Shown: positions 1-9,582 of the stretch, one piece after another
Position numbering within the stretch: position 1 is the first letter of the stretch
Layout: each line of letters begins with the position of its first letter
From: Autumnicola lenta
Lineage (GTDB): Bacteria; Bacteroidota; Bacteroidia; Flavobacteriales; Flavobacteriaceae
Reading direction: 5' to 3'
Length of the DNA stretch: 64,000 bases
Assembly (NCBI RefSeq): GCF_031846515.1
Contig: NZ_JAVRHO010000019.1
Coordinates: forward strand, 1-64,000
Translations under genes and position numbers: made by a program
The notes under the pieces: model-generated
What the model was told of the DNA's origin: nothing
Seen by the model: the letters and a program-made list of their open reading frames with translations, nothing else
The model's database searches: none

Positions 1-257
1 CATAGGTAGTTTATTAGTTAAAATATTGATTTTAAGCACTTTAATATACTAATAATCTACCTATTTTTATTCCTTTTTACTCCATATTATTAATCGAACT
101 CAGGTTAGTATAAATTGTACCGGCTTAAACCATTTTAAGTGATCTCCCGTTTTTTACAAAACTAAATAACTCATCGCGCAGTTACATCGCTCAATAATTT
201 CTATAAAAGCATCTTTATTCCCTAAAATTAGTATCTTCATCAAAATTTTAACTCCCT
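1..257. other. AT-rich intergenic stretch at left edge
   Basis: No reading frame, RNA gene or clear repeat was recognised here. The first three bases read as a start codon on the minus strand, so a divergent gene may begin just outside the window, but this cannot be tested from the sequence given. Confidence 0.4.
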
Positions 258-677
258 ATGAAAAATTCTTATTCAACAAGTTTAAATCTTCAAAGTGTAG
301 ATGTCGCACTCCTTATATTCAGAATAGCTATTTCAGCATTAATACTTACGCATGGTATTCCGAAGCTTATTACTTTTTTCAACAGCGAAGAAATTGCTTT
401 TGCAGATCCTATCGGTTTGGGGGAAACAGTAAGTTTTACCCTGGCGGTTTTTGCAGAATTTGTTTGTGCGGTTCTTATTATTTTTGGTTTCGCCACAAGA
501 CTGGCTGCAATTCCGCTTATTATCACCATGGCCGTGGCAGCGCTTATCGTACACATACCAGATGGTTTTGGAAAGCAGGAATTACCGTTGCTTTACATGT
601 TTGGTTTTATTCTTCTAATGTTTACAGGAGCAGGAAAATATTCTCTTGATCATTTCTTATTATTAAAGAAAAAGTAG
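258..677 (+). CDS. DoxX family membrane protein
   Basis: A 139-residue integral membrane protein with about four hydrophobic segments (near residues 15-32, 55-75, 78-98 and 108-125). The N-terminal segment with the LTHGIPKL motif and the segment AVFAEFVCAVLIIFGFATRL are typical of DoxX/SURF4-like proteins, and the length matches the family. DoxX proteins are thought to act in membrane redox or thiol homeostasis, often with partner oxidoreductases; no such partner is adjacent here. It stands alone, with 247 bases before the next gene. The family call is firm, the function is not. Confidence 0.85.
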   Translation: MKNSYSTSLNLQSVDVALLIFRIAISALILTHGIPKLITFFNSEEIAFADPIGLGETVSFTLAVFAEFVCAVLIIFGFATRLAAIPLIITMAVAALIVHIPDGFGKQELPLLYMFGFILLMFTGAGKYSLDHFLLLKKK

Positions 678-924
678 TAATTATCACATGTCTTAAAGTG
701 TAAGACTGATGATTTGATAAAGTAGGGAGCCGGCCTTGTTGTTGCACTAGTGATCAAATTCTCTACTGCGGAAATTTGAATTAAGAACTATTTTACACCC
801 CTGATCTTCTTCAATTTGAACTGTAAATCCAGGTATTTTACGTGGAGGAAAGACTTTATCTGAAATAGCTAAACTTCAAGAGGTAGTTTTCCTATTTTTC
901 CCTTATTTTTAATAAAAACAGAAG

Positions 925-2328
925 ATGGACAAGAAAAGAAGGGATTTTTTAAAAAAGGCGGGAGCTTTTTCTGCAGCAGGCTTTTTACCTTCAGAAATAT
1001 TGGCTTTTACAGATGGATCCATAAATGATGCGGCTTCTAAAATTACAAATTTCGTTATTAAAAATGCGCAGGTGCTTTCTATGGATGACGATATTGGTGA
1101 TTTCAAACGTGCCTCTGTAGTGGTGGAAAATGGAATAATTAAATCTGTTTCCGAAGATTTCACCAATAATTCAGATTTTGAGATAATTGATGGGGAAGGT
1201 GCTATTCTCCTGCCGGGACTTATTGATAATCATTGGCATTTATGGACTTCTCTGTTAAGAAGCATGGCGGGCGACACCAAAGCCGAAGGCTATTTTCCAA
1301 TGACGGAGCGCTATAGTAAGCTCTACAGTCCCCGTGATATGAAACTTGCCGCAAAATATGCTGCAGCTGAAGCTATTAATGGTGGAATTACCTGCTTAAA
1401 TGACTTCAACCATAATGCCAGGAGTCCGGAATATGTAATGGCCAGTTTTGATGCTCTTGCTGAAGCAGGTATGCGCGGACATGTGGCTTATGGTCCTTAC
1501 CGCGACCTTAGTTCTGACACTCCTACAGATTTTGATGGGATTAAAAAGGTGCTCCAGGCGACTAAAGGTGTTGAAAAGTATAAAGGTATAAGTCTTGGAT
1601 TGGGCGCACGATCTGTCAACTCCCAATTTCTAAAAGAAGATTGGTCGCGTGCCAGGGAATTAGACCTGCCCATAACCATTCATGCCAGTTCTAATGAAGA
1701 ACAAAAAGGACAGATCTCGAAATTGGCAAATATCGGCCTGCTGGGTGAGGATGTTAATATAATACACGCCAATGCTATTACAGATGAAGAAATCGTGGCA
1801 GTCGAAGAATCGGGAGCTTCTATTACAATGACGCCCTACAGCGAAATGCGTATTGGATTTGGATTTCCGCAGGTAAACCGACTAATGCATAGTGGAATTA
1901 ACCTTGGAGTAGGCGTGGATACCACGGCACTTTCTGGTAACGCTGATTTGCTTTCAGTTTTAAAGCTTTTGCTGAATATTGGTAATGCTGAAGCAAATGA
2001 TGAATTTGCAACAGATCCCAGAGAGGTGTTGAAAATGGCCACTATCAACGCTGCAAAACTTCTAGGTATCGAAAAGGAGACAGGATCTGTAACTCCGGGT
2101 AAAAGTGCTGACCTGATATTATTAAGGAAAAATGATCTGAACTTTTCTGCAAGCACGCAGCCTTATCACTTAGTAGTTGAAGCAGCTCAGCCCGCAAACG
2201 TGGAATTTGTTTCTGTAGGCGGCAGAATTTTGAAGAAGGATGGAGCACTTTTGAATATTGATGCCGGGAATCTTGTTAAAAGAGCTAAAGCAACACTGCA
2301 AAGAATGGAAGAGCAGGTAAACAATTAG
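925..2328 (+). CDS. Tat-exported amidohydrolase (cytosine deaminase/chlorohydrolase-like)
   Basis: A 467-residue metal-dependent hydrolase of the amidohydrolase superfamily. The N-terminus carries a twin-arginine motif (RRDFLK, residues 5-10) followed by a weakly hydrophobic stretch, suggesting folded export through Tat. The metal-binding HxH lies at H103/H105 (DNHWHLW). Later histidines occur in ITIHASSNEEQ and NIIHANAITDEE, and the conserved aspartate in GVGVDTTALSGNAD, so the metal site looks complete. The C-terminus has the usual beta-sandwich motif GSVTPGKSADLILL. The substrate cannot be told: relatives deaminate or dechlorinate aminated ring compounds. It appears monocistronic and is followed by a long hairpin. 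Confidence 0.85.
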   Translation: MDKKRRDFLKKAGAFSAAGFLPSEILAFTDGSINDAASKITNFVIKNAQVLSMDDDIGDFKRASVVVENGIIKSVSEDFTNNSDFEIIDGEGAILLPGLIDNHWHLWTSLLRSMAGDTKAEGYFPMTERYSKLYSPRDMKLAAKYAAAEAINGGITCLNDFNHNARSPEYVMASFDALAEAGMRGHVAYGPYRDLSSDTPTDFDGIKKVLQATKGVEKYKGISLGLGARSVNSQFLKEDWSRARELDLPITIHASSNEEQKGQISKLANIGLLGEDVNIIHANAITDEEIVAVEESGASITMTPYSEMRIGFGFPQVNRLMHSGINLGVGVDTTALSGNADLLSVLKLLLNIGNAEANDEFATDPREVLKMATINAAKLLGIEKETGSVTPGKSADLILLRKNDLNFSASTQPYHLVVEAAQPANVEFVSVGGRILKKDGALLNIDAGNLVKRAKATLQRMEEQVNN

Positions 2329-2336
2329 AAAAAAAA

Positions 2337-2412
2337 GAGACTATCCAAAAACCTCAGTTTTCGTCATGTAAAACAATAGATGACGAAATAAAAATTTTTG
2401 AATAGCCTCTCC
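2337..2412. repeat. Nested inverted repeat (about 76 nt hairpin)
   Basis: The outer arms GAGACTATCCAAAAA and TTTTTGAATAGCCTCTC pair with a few mismatches. An inner stem pairs TTTCGTCAT (2359-2367) with ATGACGAAA (2380-2388). It lies nine bases after the amidohydrolase stop, so it may work as a terminator, but its two-level structure is larger than a usual terminator and resembles a small non-coding repeat element. Confidence 0.5.
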
Positions 2413-2443
2413 TAATAAGTTATTGCGACTTTTCCGCTGAAAA

Positions 2444-2773
2444 TTAAGGCTTATCAGTTTCTGAATCGGGATGATCTTTGGCCTTATCACGATCTGGTCT
2501 GGCTCCACGTTCATTAAACTGAAAATTTTGCTCATCGGGATTCGGATTTTTAGCAGAATCGGGGAGACTGTCGTTGCTCGCCGGAATATCCAGATTTTTT
2601 GCTGTAAAGTCTACCGGATTCTCTCTGTCCAGTGCCTTGTCCTGACCTTTATTCATGCTGTGCCCTTTTTCATTAAGTGCCTGTTTATCTTCTTTTGTAA
2701 CATCAGGATTATAAGGCAAATCTTCTTTCTTTTCCTTTGGTTCTCTCTTCAAATCTTCGTTCGCTTTACTCAT
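2444..2773 (-). CDS. Small highly charged, probably disordered protein
   Basis: A 109-residue protein without any hydrophobic segment, very rich in Lys, Asp, Glu, Asn and Pro. No known domain was recognised. The composition suggests an intrinsically disordered soluble protein, of the sort often seen among stress-related small proteins, but that is only an analogy. It is flanked by intergenic gaps and transcribed alone, away from the OmpA gene upstream. The overlapping plus-strand frame is hydrophobic and low in charge and is the weaker candidate. Confidence 0.7.
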   Translation of the reverse strand: MSKANEDLKREPKEKKEDLPYNPDVTKEDKQALNEKGHSMNKGQDKALDRENPVDFTAKNLDIPASNDSLPDSAKNPNPDEQNFQFNERGARPDRDKAKDHPDSETDKP

Positions 2774-3045
2774 ATCTTTCTGTTTTACTCGATTATCTAA
2801 ATTAAATGCCCCGGGGTTTGCCTCAAGGTCAAATTTTTATTTATTACCTCGCTGGAATTACCCCCAGAAGGATTTACTTAAATGTAAAGATTGTATCGAT
2901 AACAGCCATTTATTACCGGTTAAAATCTCGTTAAAGCTTTTAACAGACTTTAGGCGGTAGACCGTAGATTAGAAAAGTTTGAAGTCATCAGGAGTTTAAC
3001 CCTATACCGATACATTCCATTTATTCGTTATCCCTATGATGAGAA
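2774..3045. other. Intergenic stretch, nothing recognised
   Basis: Together with the hairpin repeat at 3046-3078 and the terminator at 3171-3204, this forms a 453-base gene-free gap. Apart from those two elements I see no coding potential or conserved signal. Confidence 0.4.
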
Positions 3046-3078
3046 AGACCTCACAGGTTTTAAAAACCTGTGAGGTCT
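3046..3078. repeat. 33-nt perfect palindromic repeat (type 1)
   Basis: AGACCTCACAGGTTTT and its exact reverse complement are separated by a single A. A near-identical copy lies at 55253-55285, and related palindromes with other arm sequences occur at 55407-55439 and 55658-55691. It is intergenic and lacks a T-run, so it is not an ordinary terminator. Confidence 0.85.
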
Positions 3079-3170
3079 GTAATATATTTTTAATAGTGAA
3101 GACATTACCCTTGGTACCAATAGCCATCAGAAACGATCAGGGAGAAACTTTTTCAGCATAATTTTGCAAC

Positions 3171-3204
3171 AAAAAAGGGTAAAGCCCTGAGGACTTTACC
3201 CTTT
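3171..3204 (-). terminator. Terminator of the OmpA lipoprotein gene
   Basis: The stem AAAGGGTAAAG / CTTTACCCTTT, followed on the minus strand by a run of T, lies about 25 bases after the stop codon of the OmpA gene. This is the arrangement of an intrinsic terminator. Confidence 0.75.
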
Positions 3205-3226
3205 CCAAAATGTTGGGGTTACTTTT

Positions 3227-4063
3227 CTATATTTGCCCTTCGGAATCCAGCATAGCTAAAAACTTGTCAAGGTTTGGAAGAATTACAATTCTGGTTCTTC
3301 TGTTTTTGGCCATATTATCTGGTGAATCATTTTCAACTAAAGGATCATAGCTACTACGCCCTGCTGCGATAAGTTTTTCTGGAGAAACCCCATATTTATC
3401 CTGTAGGAGACGTACAATAGAAGTGGCTCTTCTTACACTTAAATCCCAGTTATCCTGTAGATAAGAATTTTCTACCATAGTACGGGAATCTGTATGTCCT
3501 TCTACCATTACCTCCATGGTAGGTTCAGATTTAATTACTTCAGAAAGTTTTTTAAGCAAATCATGCGCCTGATTACTTATTCGATAGCTTCCGCTTCCAA
3601 AAAGAAGTTTGTCAGAAACATCGATCATCACTACGGTTTTGTCTACGCTTATATTAATGTCCTCATCATCTCCACCTTCAGAAATTGTATTTTTTAAATT
3701 GTAAGATACGGCAAGGTTTATAGAGTCTTCAAGAGTTTCAGCACCTTGCAGGGCTTCGGGATCCATCTTTGCGATGGTGGACCTCATTTGCCTCTTGTTG
3801 TTATTAGACATTGCCGTAAGATCATTCATTTCCATTTTCTCGTCATTAGACTCACGAAGAGAATTAATTTTCGCATTATAATCTGCTACACGAGATTCAA
3901 TTGCTGCATATTTTCCCTCTATTTCTTCTTTTTCAACTTGTGTTTTTTGCAATTCACTTCTGGTATCGTTCAAATTACTTTCCAAAGCCACATATTTCTT
4001 TTTGGAAACACATGAACCGAACATAGCGGCTGATAATACTGTTATTGCGATCGTTTTCTTCAT
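3227..4063 (-). CDS. OmpA family outer-membrane lipoprotein
   Basis: A 278-residue protein. The signal peptide ends in a lipobox (MFGSC, Cys18), so it should be lipid-anchored. Residues about 25-75 form a charged, heptad-rich coiled coil. Residues about 150-270 are an OmpA peptidoglycan-binding domain, with MVEGHTDSRTM and the Arg-rich MAKNRRTRIVILP loop that binds diaminopimelate. It probably tethers the outer membrane to the peptidoglycan. It is monocistronic, has a clear terminator, and is divergent from tamB across a 416-base gap. Confidence 0.88.
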   Translation of the reverse strand: MKKTIAITVLSAAMFGSCVSKKKYVALESNLNDTRSELQKTQVEKEEIEGKYAAIESRVADYNAKINSLRESNDEKMEMNDLTAMSNNNKRQMRSTIAKMDPEALQGAETLEDSINLAVSYNLKNTISEGGDDEDINISVDKTVVMIDVSDKLLFGSGSYRISNQAHDLLKKLSEVIKSEPTMEVMVEGHTDSRTMVENSYLQDNWDLSVRRATSIVRLLQDKYGVSPEKLIAAGRSSYDPLVENDSPDNMAKNRRTRIVILPNLDKFLAMLDSEGQI

Positions 4064-4479
4064 AATAAAAATTTAGATTAGATTCTTTTCTGTTAATAGA
4101 TTGTAAGGATATATTTTCCAGAATAATGCCACAGTTGCACCAGTACCCTTCGAGGGATAATAAGGAACAGGAGTAATATATACTGAAATACTTTGATTTA
4201 CAGCTTTTTACGAAGATAGTCAGTTTTATCACCACAGTGTTAAAATGGCTGATGTGCTCCAAATGCCGGCTGTTTTAGGGAGCTGAAAATTGTGGAAATA
4301 TGCAGGAAACTGTGAAATTTCGCCACAGTTTTTCCTGGTGAAAATGATGTAATTTGGGTTATAGAATTTCTTATTTAGAATTGTTTAAGGTCTTCGAAAC
4401 AGGTTTTAACAAATTTTTATTGAACCTTAAGAAAATATAAACTTTCAAAACTTCTTAATGAGCAGCCTTTGTAATAGCT
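4064..4479. other. Divergent intergenic region between OmpA and tamB
   Basis: This AT-rich gap should carry the promoters of both flanking genes. I could not assign a convincing promoter pair. The overlapping minus-strand frame at 3975-4262 has no recognisable protein character. Confidence 0.4.
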
Positions 4480-7400
4480 TTGAAAATTGTACCATTAGAA
4501 GATTTGAAAAAAAGTAAAAGAATACTTATTAAGACCCTCAAAATCCTGGCTAAGATCCTGGCAGGAATTATTGTTTTATTACTTCTTGTTATACTTTTTG
4601 TACGCAGTCCATGGGGGCAGGGTATTATTAAGGACAAATTTATTTCTTCAATAACAGATAAGACCAATACTGTTATAGAACTGGATAAACTTTTTATCAC
4701 TTTTTCCGGAGATATAAGTGTGCAGGGACTTTATGTAGAAGACAAACAGGGTGATACGCTGGTTTATTCCAGGTCGCTGGAAGCCGATATTCCGCTATGG
4801 CCAATTATTAATGGTGAGGGAATAGCTGTAGATGAACTTGAATGGGACGGACTAAGGGCAAATATTACCCGAAAAGATTCTGTAGAAGGATTTAATTTTC
4901 AGTTTTTGGTGGATGCGATGATGCCTGCAGATACCACCACAACAGCCCCTGAAACCCAACAGGATACAACTGCTACTCAGCAAATTTCTATAGGAGATGT
5001 GTACCTCTCTAACTTTGATATCACCTATAAAGATGATGTAACAGGTATGGTTGCCGGGATAAAAATGAAAAACCTGGAAGTGGCTATGCAGGAAACCGAT
5101 CTCGAAAATATGCGTTTTGAGGTGGCTTCGGCAAGTCTTTCTGATGCAGATTTTGAATATCTGCAGACAAAACCTTTTCCGGAATCACCAGAGCAGGAAG
5201 AGGCGCCCCTGCCATTTATCTCTGTTAATTCTTTAACTATAAACAACGTTAACGGGGAATATGAATCTATTCCCGATGGTATCCTGGCTCGTTTTGATAT
5301 TGCTGAATTAAATACCTCGGCGCCGGTTATGGATTTGGCAAACAATGTTATTGAGGTCGATAATTTGGATTTAAACAACTCCATTATTTATATGGATATG
5401 AAAAGCTCTCCAACGGAAGGCGACACTCCGGCAGATTCAACAGAAGTTGCAACACCTCCCGCAGAAGAAGGTTTTCAATGGCCGGAATGGACTGTGGATG
5501 TAGCGGAAATAAACCTGCAGTCTAATGACATTACTTATTTGGCAAATAACGCCCGGCCAAAGACGGGAGAATTTAATCCCGAAGCACTTGTACTTCAGGA
5601 TTTAACCCTGGAAATACTTGATATTTATTTAAGAAACCAAACTGCAGGAGCAGAATTTAATAAGCTTGAATTTCAGGAATCTTCAGGAATAGATTTTAAT
5701 GAACTTGCTTTTAATTTAGAAGTTTCTGAAAGTCAGTTTGAACTTTCAGATTTAAATTTTGCCGCAAACGGAAATATATTGAGAGGCGGACTTTCCGCAG
5801 AATATAACAGTCTGGATGATTTTATAAATGCTCCGGAAAATGCACAACTAAGTGCAGATTTAAGCAGGTTTGAAATTGCGTTACAGGAGGTTTTCCGCTT
5901 TCAGCCAGATCTAAAGAACAACGAATATCTTGTAAACCTGAGCAAAAAGAAAATAACAGGAAACCTGAGAATGGAAGGACCGGTGGCTTATCTTCAAATT
6001 CCTTCAGCAACTATAAACTGGGGCCAGAATACACGTATTTCTGCCAGGGGAAGTATTCAGAATCCGACAGAGCCGGATAATTTAAAGTTTGATTTCCCCA
6101 GCGTTGAACTTGTTTCCACAAAATCTGATCTTAACCAGATCATTGAAGAAGACAGCCTTGGAATAAGCCTTCCTGAAAGAGTACGTTTAACAGGAAATTT
6201 AAGAGGGAGCCCAGACAATATAAATGCTATGGCCCAGCTTAATACTTCTGAAGGAAACATAAATCTTGATGGTAGTTTTCTTAACAGGGAACAAATCGCA
6301 TTTGATGCCGACCTTCAGGTAGATAGTCTTCAATTGGGCAAAATTCTTCAGAATGAACAATTGGGAGCGCTCAGTTTAACCTTAACAGCTTCAGGAGAGG
6401 GCAGTGACTTAAACAGCCTTGACGCTAAGTTGCAAACCACAATTTCAAGTTTTCACTATAATAATTATGCTATTGAAGACCTGAATATTTCAGGTGACAT
6501 TGAAGATGGTAAAGGAACTATTACTTCAGATTATAAGGATGAGAATCTTAACGCAGAACTTGCGGCAAATGTCCTTTTAGACTCAGTTTCTCCTGTAGTA
6601 GATCTTAAACTTAACGTGATAGGTGCAGATTTAACCAAACTTGGAGTAACACAAAGGGAAATGAGAACGGCATTTCGCCTGCGCGGTATTTACGAAGGAA
6701 CCGCTGACGGTTTCCAGGTGATTTCAAGTATTAATGATGGGGTTGTGGTAAACGATAACAAAAGCTACCTCCTTGGTGAATTTGGTGCCGCCGCGTATGT
6801 AACTCCCGACAGTACGGCGATGGCGGTAGATAATACGATGCTGAACTTAAGACTGAATTCCAATACCAATCCTGCAGGATTTGTAGATGCCATCGTTAGA
6901 CATTATCGCCGATTCCTTACTGACGATGTTGAAACACCGGACACCCTAGCGAATCCGGTAGAACTTGAAATGAGAGGAAAAATTATTCCTGCACCTATTA
7001 TGCGCGAAGTGTTTCTTACCAGTCTGGAAGAATTAGATACTATAGACCTTAGTGTTAATTTTGACGAAGAAGAAAGGTTGCTAAATGCTTACGTAAAAAT
7101 TCCATATGTTAATTATTCCGGTATGGAAGTGGACAGCCTTCAGTTTGATTTGGATTCCGAACCTGGTAAATTCGATTTTAATCTTGGTTTTAAAACTCTG
7201 GCAGTTGGTCCTCTGGATATAAAAGAAACCATTTTAGATGGGAATATAGAAAACGAGAATCTTTACCTGGATTTCAGGTCCTTTTATAACGATGAGCAAC
7301 TTGTACACGTACAAACAGAAACTTCGAAAGAAAATGATACCTTAAGAATCCATATTAATCCGGAGGAACTTATCTTGAACAGGAATCAGTGGAACATTCC

Positions 7401-9579
7401 GGAAGATAATGAAGTACTATTTGCAGATGAGTTGATCAAATTCAACAATTTCAGGATTGACAGGGATCAGCAGGAATTTTCACTCACCAACAATCAACCC
7501 GATGTGGAAGAAGAGCACATCGCCCTGAATTTTTCAAATTTCAAGCTCGCTACGTTATTAACTTATCTTAATCCTGTTGATACTTTAGCAACAGGAAGGA
7601 TGAACGGGGAGTTCGTATTGCAGGAGCCATTTGGCAGTACCGGGATTCTGGCAGATTTAGAAGTGAATCAATTCAATCTGCTTAAGGTAGATATGGGAAC
7701 GCTTAGCCTAAATGGCGAATCGCTGGGGGATCAAAATTATGATTTTGGCCTCGCAACCAGCGGAGGAAAGGTAGATATGGAATTAGCCGGAAATTATAAG
7801 GTACAGGATACCACTGCCCAACTGGACATGACGCTGGACCTGCAAAAAGTGGAAATGTCTGCACTGGCCGGTTTCTCTATGGGTGCGGTAAGCAGTGGCG
7901 AAGGAGATTTTTCAGGTCAAATTCAGATCAATGGTACAACGGCCAATCCTAATTACGACGGGGAGCTGAATTTTAACGAAGCTACTTTTACCGTTGCTAT
8001 GCTGGATGCGCCGTTTACACTTCCAAACGAAACACTCACTTTTGATAATGAAGGGCTTTATTTTTCCAATTTTACAATAGAGGATGTAAATGATAGTGCG
8101 TTAGTATTGGATGGTGAAATTAATACCGAAGATCTTTTAAATCCTGCTTTTGATTTAAGCATAAAAGCCAATGACTTCCAGGCGCTTAGTTCTACTGCAG
8201 AAGATAATGAGCTCTTTTACGGAACTGCAGTTTTTGATGTGGATGCCAATCTAAGCGGAGATCTCAATCTCCCAAAATTAGATATGGAACTGGATATCGG
8301 TTCCAAGACAAATGTTACCTACGTGATTCCCGAAACGGAATTACAGATGCAGCAAAGAGATGGAATAGTTGTTTTTGTAAACCGTGAAAATCCTGATGCC
8401 ATTCTCACTGAAACAGAAGAAGAAACTGCCGTAGTTTCCGGCGTAAACGTGGATGCTCTTGTAAACGTTAATGAAGATGCTATTTTCAGTATTATTATAA
8501 GCGAAGAAACAGGAGATCAATTCCAGGTACAGGGAGAAGGAGAGCTTAATATGAATGTTTCTCCAAATGGACGAACCACTCTTACCGGAAGATATGAAAT
8601 GAGTGACGGCTTTTATGAAATGAGCCTCTATAATCTCGTGACAAGAAGGTTTGAAATTGTCGAGGGAAGTACAGTTACCTGGTATGGAGATCCATATAAT
8701 GCCGGCCTTGATATAAGAGCGAGGTATAATGTAGAAACTTCGGCCAGTGCTTTAATGGCCTCTCAAATTTCCGGTATAGACGTAAATGAAAGAAACAGGT
8801 ATAAGCAGGAGCTTCCGTTTCAGGTATTTTTAAATATTGAAGGAGAACTCACCCAACCAAGACTTTCTTTTGGTCTTGACATGCCTGAAGAAGAGCAGGG
8901 AGCAATTGGAGGTCAGGTTTATGGCCGAATTCAGCAGCTTAACGAGGAGGAACAAGAGTTGAATAAGCAGGTATTTTCCCTTTTAGTACTTAATCGTTTT
9001 TATCCCGATGCAGGTTCTGCCGGAACTTCTGGTGGTATTGCCACTATTGCAAGGGATAATTTAAATCAGGCGCTTTCAGATCAGCTAAACTTGTTCTCAG
9101 ATAAATTGTTGGGGGATACAGGACTGGAGCTTGACTTTGGTCTGGATAGTTACACCGATTATCAGGGCAATGCCCCACAGCAAAGAACAGAGCTTGACAT
9201 TGCTGCTCAAAAGCGATTCCTGGATGACAGGCTAATTGTTCGTGTAGGAAGCGAGGTAGATATCGAAGGAGCAAACAGCGATCCCCGGGACACTAATCCT
9301 TTAATTGGGAATGTAAGTCTCCAGTATTTACTAACTGAAGATGGCCAGTTCCGGTTAAAAGGTTTCCGGAAAAATCAATATGAAAATGTGATTGACGGGC
9401 AGGTAATCGTTAGTGGTCTTGCATTTATTTTTACTCAGGAGTTTAATAAGTTTTCTGACCTCTGGGATGCTCTTTTAATGCAACAGGAAGAAGCAAAGGC
9501 AAAAGAAGAGGAGGAAGTTGGGGTGAAAAATAGCCAGGCAGAAGATGATGTAGATAGTAATCAGGATATAAAAAAATAA
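4480..9579 (+). CDS. tamB: TamB-like translocation and assembly module protein
   Basis: A 1699-residue AsmA/TamB-type protein. It has one N-terminal transmembrane anchor (about residues 25-44) followed by a very long, beta-rich periplasmic part with repeated short strands typical of the hydrophobic-groove bridge proteins. The C-terminal about 450 residues are the conserved DUF490/TamB domain. Such proteins span the periplasm and act in outer-membrane protein insertion or phospholipid transport. The only start that fits is TTG at 4480, because an in-frame stop lies at 4459. The next gene encodes the outer-membrane partner, three bases downstream. The tail (after about residue 1670) is acidic and coiled. 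Confidence 0.9.
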   Translation: MKIVPLEDLKKSKRILIKTLKILAKILAGIIVLLLLVILFVRSPWGQGIIKDKFISSITDKTNTVIELDKLFITFSGDISVQGLYVEDKQGDTLVYSRSLEADIPLWPIINGEGIAVDELEWDGLRANITRKDSVEGFNFQFLVDAMMPADTTTTAPETQQDTTATQQISIGDVYLSNFDITYKDDVTGMVAGIKMKNLEVAMQETDLENMRFEVASASLSDADFEYLQTKPFPESPEQEEAPLPFISVNSLTINNVNGEYESIPDGILARFDIAELNTSAPVMDLANNVIEVDNLDLNNSIIYMDMKSSPTEGDTPADSTEVATPPAEEGFQWPEWTVDVAEINLQSNDITYLANNARPKTGEFNPEALVLQDLTLEILDIYLRNQTAGAEFNKLEFQESSGIDFNELAFNLEVSESQFELSDLNFAANGNILRGGLSAEYNSLDDFINAPENAQLSADLSRFEIALQEVFRFQPDLKNNEYLVNLSKKKITGNLRMEGPVAYLQIPSATINWGQNTRISARGSIQNPTEPDNLKFDFPSVELVSTKSDLNQIIEEDSLGISLPERVRLTGNLRGSPDNINAMAQLNTSEGNINLDGSFLNREQIAFDADLQVDSLQLGKILQNEQLGALSLTLTASGEGSDLNSLDAKLQTTISSFHYNNYAIEDLNISGDIEDGKGTITSDYKDENLNAELAANVLLDSVSPVVDLKLNVIGADLTKLGVTQREMRTAFRLRGIYEGTADGFQVISSINDGVVVNDNKSYLLGEFGAAAYVTPDSTAMAVDNTMLNLRLNSNTNPAGFVDAIVRHYRRFLTDDVETPDTLANPVELEMRGKIIPAPIMREVFLTSLEELDTIDLSVNFDEEERLLNAYVKIPYVNYSGMEVDSLQFDLDSEPGKFDFNLGFKTLAVGPLDIKETILDGNIENENLYLDFRSFYNDEQLVHVQTETSKENDTLRIHINPEELILNRNQWNIPEDNEVLFADELIKFNNFRIDRDQQEFSLTNNQPDVEEEHIALNFSNFKLATLLTYLNPVDTLATGRMNGEFVLQEPFGSTGILADLEVNQFNLLKVDMGTLSLNGESLGDQNYDFGLATSGGKVDMELAGNYKVQDTTAQLDMTLDLQKVEMSALAGFSMGAVSSGEGDFSGQIQINGTTANPNYDGELNFNEATFTVAMLDAPFTLPNETLTFDNEGLYFSNFTIEDVNDSALVLDGEINTEDLLNPAFDLSIKANDFQALSSTAEDNELFYGTAVFDVDANLSGDLNLPKLDMELDIGSKTNVTYVIPETELQMQQRDGIVVFVNRENPDAILTETEEETAVVSGVNVDALVNVNEDAIFSIIISEETGDQFQVQGEGELNMNVSPNGRTTLTGRYEMSDGFYEMSLYNLVTRRFEIVEGSTVTWYGDPYNAGLDIRARYNVETSASALMASQISGIDVNERNRYKQELPFQVFLNIEGELTQPRLSFGLDMPEEEQGAIGGQVYGRIQQLNEEEQELNKQVFSLLVLNRFYPDAGSAGTSGGIATIARDNLNQALSDQLNLFSDKLLGDTGLELDFGLDSYTDYQGNAPQQRTELDIAAQKRFLDDRLIVRVGSEVDIEGANSDPRDTNPLIGNVSLQYLLTEDGQFRLKGFRKNQYENVIDGQVIVSGLAFIFTQEFNKFSDLWDALLMQQEEAKAKEEEEVGVKNSQAEDDVDSNQDIKK

Positions 9580-9582
9580 ATA

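Noticed and set aside
2471..2800. 109-aa plus-strand frame at 2471
   Set aside because: It is hydrophobic and Phe/Ile-rich by mirror of the charged minus-strand protein, which has better protein-like composition.
5025..5384. 119-aa minus-strand frame inside tamB
   Set aside because: Shadow of the long TamB frame, Ser-rich by reverse translation of acidic codons.
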